From assembly GCA_031292735.1 (NCBI GenBank), contig JARLGP010000261.1, positions 1 to 22,910 of the forward strand: 22,910 nt of DNA, written 5' to 3'. A program made the position numbers and the translations under genes. This DNA comes from Holophaga sp. (GTDB lineage: Bacteria > Acidobacteriota > Holophagae > Holophagales > Holophagaceae). Numbering within the stretch: the stretch's first letter is position 1; the number at the start of each line of letters is the position of its first letter. The notes beneath the pieces are model-generated. The model ran no database searches and was not told the origin of the DNA. It worked only from the letters and a program-made list of their open reading frames with translations. Shown here in pieces: positions 7,324 through 14,692 of the stretch.

Positions 7324-7368
7324 GAACCTGTTCCGGCAGGTTCCACGTGGAACATCCGGAACAGGTTC
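7324..7368. terminator. 45-nt palindrome between convergent genes, candidate bidirectional terminator
   Basis: GAACCTGTTCCGG (7324-7336) and its exact complement CCGGAACAGGTTC (7356-7368) form a 13-bp stem. The intervening 19 bases contain a second palindrome, GTTCCACGTGGAAC, concentric with the outer arms to within half a base. As RNA it would fold into one long interrupted hairpin between the ubiD stop (7320) and the repeat protein stop (7387). There is no U-run on either side, so intrinsic termination is uncertain. Confidence 0.6.
7339..7354. promoter_or_regulatory. parS-like ParB-binding site, copy 1
   Basis: The 16-mer GGTTCCACGTGGAACA matches the chromosomal parS consensus TGTTNCACGTGNAACA except for its first base. 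parS sites nucleate ParB spreading and chromosome segregation, and usually cluster near the replication origin. The identical 16-mer recurs at 21572-21587. This copy is non-coding, as is usual for chance-free sites, and sits in the loop of the larger palindrome. Confidence 0.8.
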
Positions 7369-7386
7369 GCGAACGCGGCGGCTGGG

Positions 7387-9393
7387 CTACTGGATGTTGC
7401 TCACGGTGCCGTTGCTGAAGGTGATCTTGAAGTCCTGGTAGACCTCGATCCGCCGGGAGCCGAGATTGGCGGTCTCCTTGGGGTTGCCGAGGATGCTGTG
7501 GACTTCCGCCATGCTCATGCCCAGGGCGATGGACCGGGTGGGCGCCTGGGGTTGGGCGCCCTGGTTGAGCACGCTCTGGCCCGAGGCATTGGCGTCCTGG
7601 GCCACCTGGGACAGTTCCCCGGCGGCGTTGGTGTCCGGCTGCATGGCGCTGGCGTACGGCGCGTCGGAGGTGCCCAGGTTCTGAGCCGGCAGCGGGGGCA
7701 GCCCGCCCTGGCCCTGGTGGGCCTGGAGATCGCCCAGGCCCTGGTCGATGTTGGCCCGCATTCGGTTCTGCATCTCCTGCAGGTCCTGGAGGTTCACCGA
7801 GACCACACTGCCGTTCGGCACGCGGGGGTCGCGGGAGGCCAGCACGGTCACGTCGGCATAGGTGGCGCCGGGCGCCGGGGCCCCGCTGAGCTGCAGCACA
7901 TCCCCTTCGGGCAGGAGCCGTTCCTGGCCGCCGGCGTAGGCCACGGTCCCGGTGGCCACCAGGAAGATGCGGGAAACGTTGTCGCTGAACAGGGGCGGCG
8001 GGGCGCTGGCGGTCTGGTTGTAGCTCTGGCCCACGGCCTGCTGTTCCATGCGTTCCTGGTCCACCTGCCGGCGAACCTCGTCGGCGATGGCCTGCTTCAC
8101 TTCCGGACTCATGGCGCCGGTGTCATAGGTGCTGGGCGGGGGGGCGGTGGGCGCGGGGTCATCCATCCGTGCCTGGTAGGCCGCCTGCAGAGTGGCCGCC
8201 ACCATGAAGTCGGTCAGCCAGAAGACCGGGCTGGAATAGACCGGGTAGGGGGCGTAGTAGCCGCCGTAGTAGCCGTACCAGGGCTGCCTGCCCCAGCCCC
8301 ACTGGTAGCGGACCGGACGGCCCCAGGGGTGGTAGGCCCAGGTGTAGAAGGAGGGACGGTAGTAGTGGGCCGGCATGTAGACGTTGAACGTGACGCCATG
8401 GTAGGCATAGGGGCGGTAGACCCGGGTGAACATGACCCCGTGTTCCACGTAGGTCCGCTGGACGAAGGGCTGGTTGTGGAACATTAAAGGCCTCTGCACA
8501 TACCCACCGCGGCCGCTGCCGTTGGCGAACAGCACCCGACCATCGGGACGGGCCACTTCCACATGGCGCATGCCATCAGGGGCGTAGTGGATCACCGCGC
8601 CGTTCGGAGTGCGCACCTCGCGAATGGCACCCCCGGGAGCACGGTGGATCTCGCCGCCATCCCGGGTGCGGACCACGGAAAGCGGCGCAGGGCCAGGACG
8701 GCCAGCGGGACCGGGCATGGGATGCCCGGCCTGATTGGGCATTCCGGGACGCTGACCCGGCGCCTGGCCGGGCATGCCGGGCCGCTGGCCGGGGGTCTGG
8801 CCGGGAGCCTGACCGGACATGCCGGGCCGCTGCCCGGGAGCCTGGGCGGGCGCACCAGGACGCTGGCCGGGGGTCTGTCCCGGAGTCTGCCCAAGCGCAC
8901 CGGGACGCTGGCCAGGGGTCTGGCCCGGAGTCTGCCCAGGCGCACCGGGACGCTGGCCGGGAGTCTGTCCCGGAGTCTGCCCAAGCGCACCAGGACGCTG
9001 GCCGGGGGTCTGGCCGGGAGCCTGCCCAGGCGCACCGGGACGCTGGCCGGGGGTCTGGCCCGGAGTCTGCCCAAGCGCACCGGGACGCTGGCCGGGGGTC
9101 TGGCCGGGAGTCTGCCCAGGCGCACCGGGACGCTGGCCGGGGGTCTGGCCGGGAGCCTGCCCAGGCGCACCGGAACGCTGGCCGGGGGCCTGGGCTGGAG
9201 CCTGGGAGGGCGCACTGGGACGCTGGGCGGCTGGAGGACGCGGCGTTTCCCTTCGTTCCTCCCTACCTCTTTCCTTGCCCTTCTCCGGCTCCTGGGCGGC
9301 GCCCAGGGGCAGCGTGGCGGCGGCCATCAGCGCAACCAGCGCCAGGCCGACACGCCCCGAGATGAGATTCCTATGAGTAGACCGAGGTTTCAA
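7387..9393 (-). CDS. Secreted Pro/Gly/Gln repeat protein with BamE/SmpA-like C-terminal motif
   Basis: The 668-residue product starts at a TTG (9393) preceded by AGGGG. No ATG precedes the signal peptide, whose hydrophobic core is VGLALVALMAAATLPLG with likely cleavage near AAQ at about residue 33. A charged linker leads to a repeat tract (about residues 65-221) with a 15-residue unit like TPGQTPGQRPGAPGQ. A conserved middle region (about 235-420) is rich in Tyr, Trp, Arg and His. A long polar region follows. The last 45 residues (GMSMAEVHSILGNPKE ... FKITFSNGTVSNIQ) resemble the BamE/SmpA fold of outer-membrane proteins. It is probably a periplasmic or surface protein, with no known reaction. 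The downstream palindrome may end transcription. Open frames on the opposite strand of the repeats are artefacts of composition. Confidence 0.85.
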   Translation of the reverse strand: MKPRSTHRNLISGRVGLALVALMAAATLPLGAAQEPEKGKERGREERRETPRPPAAQRPSAPSQAPAQAPGQRSGAPGQAPGQTPGQRPGAPGQTPGQTPGQRPGALGQTPGQTPGQRPGAPGQAPGQTPGQRPGALGQTPGQTPGQRPGAPGQTPGQTPGQRPGALGQTPGQTPGQRPGAPAQAPGQRPGMSGQAPGQTPGQRPGMPGQAPGQRPGMPNQAGHPMPGPAGRPGPAPLSVVRTRDGGEIHRAPGGAIREVRTPNGAVIHYAPDGMRHVEVARPDGRVLFANGSGRGGYVQRPLMFHNQPFVQRTYVEHGVMFTRVYRPYAYHGVTFNVYMPAHYYRPSFYTWAYHPWGRPVRYQWGWGRQPWYGYYGGYYAPYPVYSSPVFWLTDFMVAATLQAAYQARMDDPAPTAPPPSTYDTGAMSPEVKQAIADEVRRQVDQERMEQQAVGQSYNQTASAPPPLFSDNVSRIFLVATGTVAYAGGQERLLPEGDVLQLSGAPAPGATYADVTVLASRDPRVPNGSVVSVNLQDLQEMQNRMRANIDQGLGDLQAHQGQGGLPPLPAQNLGTSDAPYASAMQPDTNAAGELSQVAQDANASGQSVLNQGAQPQAPTRSIALGMSMAEVHSILGNPKETANLGSRRIEVYQDFKITFSNGTVSNIQ
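8731..9201 (-). repeat. 45-bp tandem repeat array inside the repeat protein gene
   Basis: About eight full 15-residue units and a few 11-residue partial units are encoded in tandem. Units alternate between GAPGQ and GALGQ in the middle of the array, so the true period there is about 90 bp. Nearly identical neighbouring copies suggest recent expansion by slippage or unequal recombination. The unit length is a multiple of three, so copy-number change keeps the frame. Confidence 0.9.
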
Positions 9394-9480
9394 GGGACAC
9401 CCCTATCGTTGTTGGCTGGGTTTGAAAGAAGTTGCAGCTGTGTTTCCAAAGCTTGAACAGCTTTTATTATGGACCAAACT

Positions 9481-10359
9481 TCATGATTGAATGTTTAGAT
9501 CGCCAACAAGTTCAGCAAGGGCCTGGACCAGAACATTGCCTGCCACGGTGCGCCGGTAGCGGGCGGTGGAGCGGATGTCATCGATGGGATGGATGTCGGC
9601 CATGAGGGCTGCCCTGGCCTCGGCCACCGGAAGCCGGTCCAGGGGCTGGCCCAGGATCACCGCTTCGGCGGCCCGGGCCCGGATTGGCACCGGGGCGACG
9701 CTGCCCAGGCCGACCCGGAATTCCCGCACCACGCCCGCCTCGATCCGGGCATAGGCCGCCAGGCAGACCTTGGCCACCGCCTGGGCGGCGCGGGTGCCGA
9801 CCTTGCGGTAGAAGTGGAACCCGGGCAGCAGCTTGGGCACCCGGATCCGGGTCAGCAGCTCGTCCGGAGCCATGACCGTCTGCTTGTAGCCGGTGTGGAA
9901 GGCTTCCACCGGAACCCAGCGCGATCCGCGCAGTCCGGTCAGCTCCAGCCGGGCGCCGTAGGCCAGCAGGCTGGGCGGGCTGTCGGCGGCGGGGCTGCCG
10001 TTCACCAGGTTGCCGCCCAGGGTGCCCCGGTTCTGGATGGCCACGGCGCCGGTGACCCTCGCGCTCTTCGCCAGGTTGGGGAGGTGGCGCTGCACGTAAG
10101 GGTGCCGGATCAGGTCGGTGTAGGTGACCAGGGCGCCGAAAGTGATCCCCTCGTCATCCGCCTGGATGCCCCGCAGGGGATCCAGGCGCTGGAGGCTGAG
10201 GAAGCAGGTGTCGGCCAGACGGCCCGCGGCGAACGGCACCATGAGGTCGGTGCCGCCGGCCAGGGGCCGCCAGCGGCCAGGCTCCCCGGCCAGGGTCTCC
10301 AGGGCCTCCTGGAGCGTGGCGGGCACCTTGACGACGCACTGGGGCACATCGCCTCTCAC
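9481..10359 (-). CDS. Molybdenum hydroxylase FAD-binding (medium) subunit, probable xanthine dehydrogenase
   Basis: This subunit holds FAD and passes electrons from the 2Fe-2S subunit to the final acceptor. It is 292 residues long, the usual size for separate FAD subunits. The FAD-binding segments RPLAGGTDLMVP near the N-terminus and IQNRGTLGGNLVNGSPAADS in the middle are characteristic of the CO dehydrogenase/xanthine dehydrogenase flavoprotein family. I chose GTG at 10359 because it overlaps the stop of the upstream 2Fe-2S gene (GTGA), with AGGTG upstream, suggesting translational coupling. GTG at 10347 with GAGAGG upstream is a nearly equal alternative, giving 288 residues. It is the last gene of the molybdenum hydroxylase set, and the repeat protein gene follows 87 bases later. 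Confidence 0.9.
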   Translation of the reverse strand: MRGDVPQCVVKVPATLQEALETLAGEPGRWRPLAGGTDLMVPFAAGRLADTCFLSLQRLDPLRGIQADDEGITFGALVTYTDLIRHPYVQRHLPNLAKSARVTGAVAIQNRGTLGGNLVNGSPAADSPPSLLAYGARLELTGLRGSRWVPVEAFHTGYKQTVMAPDELLTRIRVPKLLPGFHFYRKVGTRAAQAVAKVCLAAYARIEAGVVREFRVGLGSVAPVPIRARAAEAVILGQPLDRLPVAEARAALMADIHPIDDIRSTARYRRTVAGNVLVQALAELVGDLNIQS

Positions 10360-10823
10360 GGTCGCACCTGCCCGGCGGCGGCCCCTTGCACGGCCTCCAC
10401 GATTTTCACGTAGCCCGTGCACCGGCAGATGTTGCCAGCCAATCCCTGGCGGATTTCCGGCTCGCTGGGGTGGGGGCAGCGCTGCAGCAGGTCCACCGAG
10501 GCCATCACCATGCCCGGGGTACAGAACCCGCACTGGGCACCGTTGCAGGCCAGGAAGGCCTGCTGCAGGCTGTGCAGGGTCTCGCCCTGGGCCAGCCCTT
10601 CGATGGTGAGCAGCTCGGCGCCCTGGGCCTGGACCGCGGCCACCAGGCAGCTGTTCACCAGCCGGCCGTCCATGATCACCGAGCAGGCGCCGCACTCCCC
10701 CTCGCCGCAGCCCTCCTTGGTGCCCGGCAGGCCCAGATCCTCCCGCAGCACGTCCAGCAGGCGGGCCATGGGCGGCACCGCCACCGACCGCCGCACCCCG
10801 TTCACGGTCAACTCCAGCTGCAT
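10356..10823 (-). CDS. Molybdenum hydroxylase 2Fe-2S (small) subunit, probable xanthine dehydrogenase
   Basis: This 155-residue electron-transfer subunit carries two [2Fe-2S] clusters. The N-terminal plant-ferredoxin-like cluster uses Cys39, Cys44, Cys47 and Cys59 (GCGEGECGACSV then NSCL). The C-terminal helical cluster uses Cys98, Cys101, Cys133 and Cys135 (CGFCTPGM then ICRCTGY). An upstream ATG at 10838 is possible. The ATG at 10823 is preferred because GGAGG sits exactly eight bases before it and because it lies one base past the stop of the Mo subunit gene. Adjacency and overlap with both partner genes show that the three subunits are made together. It transfers electrons from the molybdenum site to FAD. 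Confidence 0.95.
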   Translation of the reverse strand: MQLELTVNGVRRSVAVPPMARLLDVLREDLGLPGTKEGCGEGECGACSVIMDGRLVNSCLVAAVQAQGAELLTIEGLAQGETLHSLQQAFLACNGAQCGFCTPGMVMASVDLLQRCPHPSEPEIRQGLAGNICRCTGYVKIVEAVQGAAAGQVRP

Positions 10824-10824
10824 G

Positions 10825-13083
10825 CTATTCGCCTCCATGATCGGCCTCCACCGCTTCCAGCAGGCGCTCGGGGGTCACCGGCAGCTGCCGCAGGTCCAGC
10901 AGTCCCAGGGCGTTCTGGATGGCCCCCAGCACCGCCGGCGCGGGCCCGTCCATGGGCAGTTCACCCAACCCCTTGGCCCCCCCGGGCCCCAGGGCATAGG
11001 GGTTGTTCTCTTCGAAATAGACGCGGATCCGCGGCAGGTCCTGGGCGGTGGCGACGATGTAGTTGGTCATCTGGTTGTTGACCATGCGCCCCTGGGCGGT
11101 CTCCACCTTCTCCCACAGGGCCCAGCCCAGGCCTTGGGTGACGCCGCCCTCCACCTGGCCGGCCGCGAGGATGGGGTTGATCACCCGGCCCACCTCCTGC
11201 CGGGCCACGAAGTCCTCCACCTTCACCTCCCAGGTGACGGTGTCCACGCTCACCTCCACCGCATAGCAGGCCCAGGCGAACGTGGGGTAGGCGTCGCCCC
11301 GGTAGGTCTGGTCGTCCCACACCAGGTTGGCGGGCTGCTGGTATTCCGAAAAGCAGGTGAGGACGCCCGCGGCATGGGCCCGGCGCACCGCGGCCCGGAA
11401 CCCCTCCGGGTCGTACGGCTCGCGCAGGAACTGCCGCTCCACCAACATCTGCCTGAGCCCCGTGGCGGCGTCGGCCACCAGCCTGCCCACCACCATGGTG
11501 CTGCGGGAGGCCACGGTGGGCCCGCTGTTGGGCACCTCCCGGGTGTCCGCCCCGGAGATCCGCACCAGGTCGTTGGGCACCCCCAGGGCCTCGGAAACGA
11601 TCTGGGTGAACACCGTTTCCTTGCCCTGGCCCATCTCGGTGGAGGCGGCCAGCACCTCCACCCGGCCATCGGCCATGGTGCGCACCCCGGTAACCGAGGC
11701 CAGGTGCTGCTCCCCGGAGCCGGTGAAGCCGCAGCCGTGCATGAACACCGAAAAGCCCACGCCCTTCTTGATCCGGCTGGGGCCGGCATTGTGCCGGGCG
11801 AAGGCGGCCAGCTTGCCCTGGTAGCCCAGGTCGGCCAGCGCCCGGTCCATGAGGCCGGGCAGGTCCAGCGCCTCGGTGACCCGCTGGCCGGTGGCCATGA
11901 GGTCGCCTTCCTTCAACAGGTTCCGGCGGCGCAGAAGCACCGGGTCGATGCCCATCCGGGCGGCGGCGATGTCCATATGCCGTTCCATGGCGAACAGGCT
12001 CTGGGGCGCGCCGAAGCCGCGGAAGGCGCCGTTGGGCGGGGTGTGGGTGGCCACCGCCCGGGCGTGGATGCGCACGTGCGGGCAGCGGTAGGGGCCCAGG
12101 GCGTGAATGGCGCCCCGGCTGAGCACCACCGGCGACAGGGTGGTGTAGGCGCCGGCGTCCAGCACGAAGTCCGTCTCCATGGCCAGCAGCCGGCCGTCGG
12201 CGTCGAAGGCGGTGCGCAGCCGGCTGCGGGAGGGATGCCGCTTGGTGGTGCAGGCCATGTCCTCCTCCCGGTCGTAGACGATGGTCACCGGCCGCCCCGC
12301 CTTCCAGGCCAGCAGGGCGGCGTGCCCGGCGATGATGGAGGGGTAGTCCTCCTTGCCGCCGAAGGCGCCGCCGGTCTCCATCTGGAGCACCCGCACCCGG
12401 GGCCCCGGCAGATGGAACAGCTGGGTGAGGGCGGTGTGCACGTAGTACGGGCACTGCAGGGAGCCGCGCACGGTGACGTCGGGACCCTCCTCCCCGTGCC
12501 TCACCTCGGCGGTCATGCCGTTGGTCTCGATGTACAGCTGCTCCTGGGCGCCGGTGTGGTACTCCCCCTCCACCACGTGCGCCGCCTGGGCCCACACACC
12601 GTCCGGATCCCCCTTCTCGATGCGGATCTCCTTGAACAGGTTGTTCCGGCCGCCCACCCGTTGCACGCAGGCCAGGGCCTCGTCGATGTCCAGCACCGCG
12701 GGCAGCTCCTCCACCTCCACCGTCACCGCCCGGCGCGCCCGCTCCAGCAGGTGCCGGTCGGGGTGGGCCAGCAGCAGCACCGGCTCCTCGGCGTGGCGGA
12801 TGATCTCCTCCGCCAGGAACGGCTGGTCCGGCGCCACCGACTCCACCCGGTTGTACCAGCCCATCGCCTCGATGTCCTTGGCGGTGACGATGGTGAACTC
12901 CGGCCAGGGAATGCCCTCGCCGAAGCGGATGCCCAGGATCCGGCCATGGGCCACCTTCGAGCGCACGGTGACGCCGTAGATCCGCTCCGGCCAGACCTGG
13001 TCGGCCACGTACAGGGCCTTGCCGGTGAGCTTTTCCCGCCCTTCCCTGCGCGGTACCGAGATGCCGATGCCTTCATTTTTCAT
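10825..13083 (-). CDS. Molybdenum hydroxylase large (molybdopterin) subunit, probable xanthine dehydrogenase
   Basis: This 752-residue subunit holds the molybdopterin cofactor, where the substrate is hydroxylated with water-derived oxygen. The aldehyde oxidase/xanthine dehydrogenase domain begins near residue 16 (GREKLTGKALYVAD). Mo-binding motifs follow: ETGGAFGGKE (236-245), AFRGFGAPQ (353-361), STEMGQGKET (481-490) and GGAKGLGE (701-708), with the catalytic Glu708. Glu245 and Arg324 align gap-free with the purine-binding Glu802 and Arg880 of bovine xanthine oxidase. Aldehyde, CO and benzoyl-CoA enzymes usually lack this pair, so xanthine or hypoxanthine is the likely substrate. ATG 13083 (MKNEG) is chosen over 13104, where the upstream GAGTGG is too close. 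The gene follows a ferredoxin gene and precedes the two partner subunits. Confidence 0.93.
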   Translation of the reverse strand: MKNEGIGISVPRREGREKLTGKALYVADQVWPERIYGVTVRSKVAHGRILGIRFGEGIPWPEFTIVTAKDIEAMGWYNRVESVAPDQPFLAEEIIRHAEEPVLLLAHPDRHLLERARRAVTVEVEELPAVLDIDEALACVQRVGGRNNLFKEIRIEKGDPDGVWAQAAHVVEGEYHTGAQEQLYIETNGMTAEVRHGEEGPDVTVRGSLQCPYYVHTALTQLFHLPGPRVRVLQMETGGAFGGKEDYPSIIAGHAALLAWKAGRPVTIVYDREEDMACTTKRHPSRSRLRTAFDADGRLLAMETDFVLDAGAYTTLSPVVLSRGAIHALGPYRCPHVRIHARAVATHTPPNGAFRGFGAPQSLFAMERHMDIAAARMGIDPVLLRRRNLLKEGDLMATGQRVTEALDLPGLMDRALADLGYQGKLAAFARHNAGPSRIKKGVGFSVFMHGCGFTGSGEQHLASVTGVRTMADGRVEVLAASTEMGQGKETVFTQIVSEALGVPNDLVRISGADTREVPNSGPTVASRSTMVVGRLVADAATGLRQMLVERQFLREPYDPEGFRAAVRRAHAAGVLTCFSEYQQPANLVWDDQTYRGDAYPTFAWACYAVEVSVDTVTWEVKVEDFVARQEVGRVINPILAAGQVEGGVTQGLGWALWEKVETAQGRMVNNQMTNYIVATAQDLPRIRVYFEENNPYALGPGGAKGLGELPMDGPAPAVLGAIQNALGLLDLRQLPVTPERLLEAVEADHGGE

Positions 13084-13151
13084 AGACCAGCCCCGCCCAT
13101 CCACTCAAGGGTGGGCCATGATGGCAGGGCCGGCGCTGGCTGGCAATCCTT

Positions 13152-13787
13152 CTATTCGCGCGGTTCCACGACGATGGCCGGTTCCGGCGTGGGGCAGCCG
13201 AAGGTGCACAGCCCGCAGCCGGTGCAGTAGTCCGCCACCACCTCGGGGTGCGCCAGGGCCTCCGTGCCGGGATCGCGCATGCGGATCGCCACGCCGGGAT
13301 AGGGGCAGCGGTCCACGCAGGTGCGGCACGGCTGGGCCGGCTCGTCGTCCCGGGCGTAGGTGAGGCACAGGCCGCGCTTGACCCGGGCGATGCCCATCTG
13401 CACGGCGGGCGGGCCCTCCAGTTCCTGGCCGGCCACCTTGCGCTTGGGCCAGACCAGGGCCCCCTCCGGGCAGGCGGTGACGCAGGGCAGGTTGCTGCAG
13501 AGGAAGCAGGGCATGTTGCGCGGCTCGATCATCGGCGTCCCCGCCGCCAGCGCCGTCTGCGGCCCGGCCCGGTAGATGGAGCCCTGCGGGCAGGCCCGCA
13601 GGCACTTGTCGCAGCGGGTGCAGACCACCAGGAAGTCGAACTCCTCGAGCGCCCCGGGGGGCCGCAGCAGCCTGGGGCCCACCCCGGTCACCACGTCGGA
13701 CACGCGCTCCGCCAGGAATCCGCCCAGCAGCGTTCCCAGGGACTTGAAGAAGTCCCCCCGGTCGTGGGGATCGTCCAGTTTGGCCAT
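13152..13787 (-). CDS. NapG/MauM-type ferredoxin with four [4Fe-4S] motifs
   Basis: The 211-residue protein has 16 cysteines arranged as four cluster motifs: residues 56-66 (CTRCDKCLRACP), 94-106 (CFLCSNLPCVTACP), 141-161 (a spaced Cys, then CRTCVDRCP) and 188-198 (CTGCGLCTFGCP). The uneven spacing and the GTPMIEPRNMPC segment match the NapG/MauM family, which relays electrons to or from membrane quinone partners. Unlike NapG it has no twin-arginine or other signal peptide, so it is probably cytoplasmic. The start at 13787 lies five bases after the stop of the dehydrogenase-like gene, suggesting translational coupling. Lying directly upstream of the molybdenum hydroxylase genes, it may carry electrons from that enzyme in place of NAD. 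That role is inferred from position. Confidence 0.85.
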   Translation of the reverse strand: MAKLDDPHDRGDFFKSLGTLLGGFLAERVSDVVTGVGPRLLRPPGALEEFDFLVVCTRCDKCLRACPQGSIYRAGPQTALAAGTPMIEPRNMPCFLCSNLPCVTACPEGALVWPKRKVAGQELEGPPAVQMGIARVKRGLCLTYARDDEPAQPCRTCVDRCPYPGVAIRMRDPGTEALAHPEVVADYCTGCGLCTFGCPTPEPAIVVEPRE

Positions 13788-13792
13788 GGGCC

Positions 13793-14614
13793 TCAGAGCT
13801 CCAGCAGGCGCAGGGTGGGCATCAGCACACCCCACAGGATGGGATCGAAGCCCAGGGTGAGGATGCCGGCCCGGCCCTCTTCGGCGGACGCGAAATGGGC
13901 CAGCAGGAAGGGACTCACCGCCACCTCCCGGGAACTGGCGGGATGTTCGTGCCATTCCACCCCCTGGGGCGGCTTCTCCACCCGGCTCAGGGTGCGCCCT
14001 TCGGCGGCCCGCAGGTGGAGGATCAGCAGATCGCCGTGGAAGGCGGGCACGTTCACCGTGATCATGCGCCCCCGGGGCACCTGGGGCACCACCTCGAAGG
14101 CGGCCCGGTAGCCCAGCTTCTCGATGTCGGGATCCTCGCCCTTGAAGATGGCCGCGGTCTGTTCCATGAGCCCGTCCACCCCGCGGTCGCCCATGAAGGC
14201 CACCGACTGCAGGTGGGTGCCGCTCACCTCGCCCAGGCCCTCCACCAGCCTGGGAATGAGGCCGAGCACCTGTTCCAGGGCCGGCCGGCCGCGCAGGGCG
14301 ATCCGCCCCTTGGGCCAGGTTCCGGCCAGGGGCATGGGCTCCAGGGAGGCTTCGGGCTCGGCGCGCAGGTCCAGCACCCGGCCCTGGTAGCCGGTGAGCA
14401 GTTCCGGAACGGTGGGCGTTTCCGCCAGGATCACCAGCTCGATGTCCTCCAGCAGGGAGGCCTCGGGGGCAAACATCACCAGGTCGCCGAACTCTTCGTC
14501 CCGGGTCATGGGGCCGTGGGACAGCGGCAGCACCGAGCATTCCCGGGGTTCCATGGCGTCCACCAGTTCGCGGCCGAGCAGGGATCCGGCACCGATGACA
14601 GCAATTTTAAGCAT
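13793..14614 (-). CDS. Aspartate-semialdehyde dehydrogenase-like protein lacking the catalytic cysteine (USG-1-like)
   Basis: The 273-residue product opens with the dinucleotide-binding loop KIAVIGAGSLLGRELV (residues 3-18), as in aspartate-semialdehyde dehydrogenase. The region GRPALEQVLGLIPRL (109-123) occupies the place of the family's NPNCSTIQLVLALKPL motif, so Pro111 replaces the nucleophilic cysteine. FMGDRGVDGLMEQ (140-152) corresponds to the AVSGAGxxGxxEL helix, and VPAFHGDL near residue 190 keeps the substrate-domain His. It is shorter than true dehydrogenases (about 330-370). Loss of the cysteine argues against the normal reaction and resembles the E. coli USG-1 group, whose role is unknown. 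The start has AAAGG about seven bases upstream. It is coupled to the downstream ferredoxin gene. Confidence 0.8.
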   Translation of the reverse strand: MLKIAVIGAGSLLGRELVDAMEPRECSVLPLSHGPMTRDEEFGDLVMFAPEASLLEDIELVILAETPTVPELLTGYQGRVLDLRAEPEASLEPMPLAGTWPKGRIALRGRPALEQVLGLIPRLVEGLGEVSGTHLQSVAFMGDRGVDGLMEQTAAIFKGEDPDIEKLGYRAAFEVVPQVPRGRMITVNVPAFHGDLLILHLRAAEGRTLSRVEKPPQGVEWHEHPASSREVAVSPFLLAHFASAEEGRAGILTLGFDPILWGVLMPTLRLLEL

Positions 14615-14692
14615 TCAAGGACCTTTCAAAGGGGTTGGTATTCGGCGTCAAGCCGTTGTGGGAGTAAGGGAAGGGCCATTCCATGACGACCC

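Noticed and set aside
8731..9201. Possible CRISPR array because of regular 45-bp periodicity
   Set aside because: There are no unique spacers. Units are contiguous and encode a protein repeat.
8563..9456. Long + strand frames across the 45-bp repeats (Arg/Gly/Leu-rich)
   Set aside because: The repeat unit is a multiple of three and lacks stops in several frames. The - strand frame has the signal peptide and conserved domains.
10417..13230. A 937-residue open frame on the + strand opposite the Mo subunit gene
   Set aside because: It is a shadow of a GC-rich coding strand: His/Gly/Pro-rich composition, no family motifs, and the opposite strand encodes a clear enzyme.
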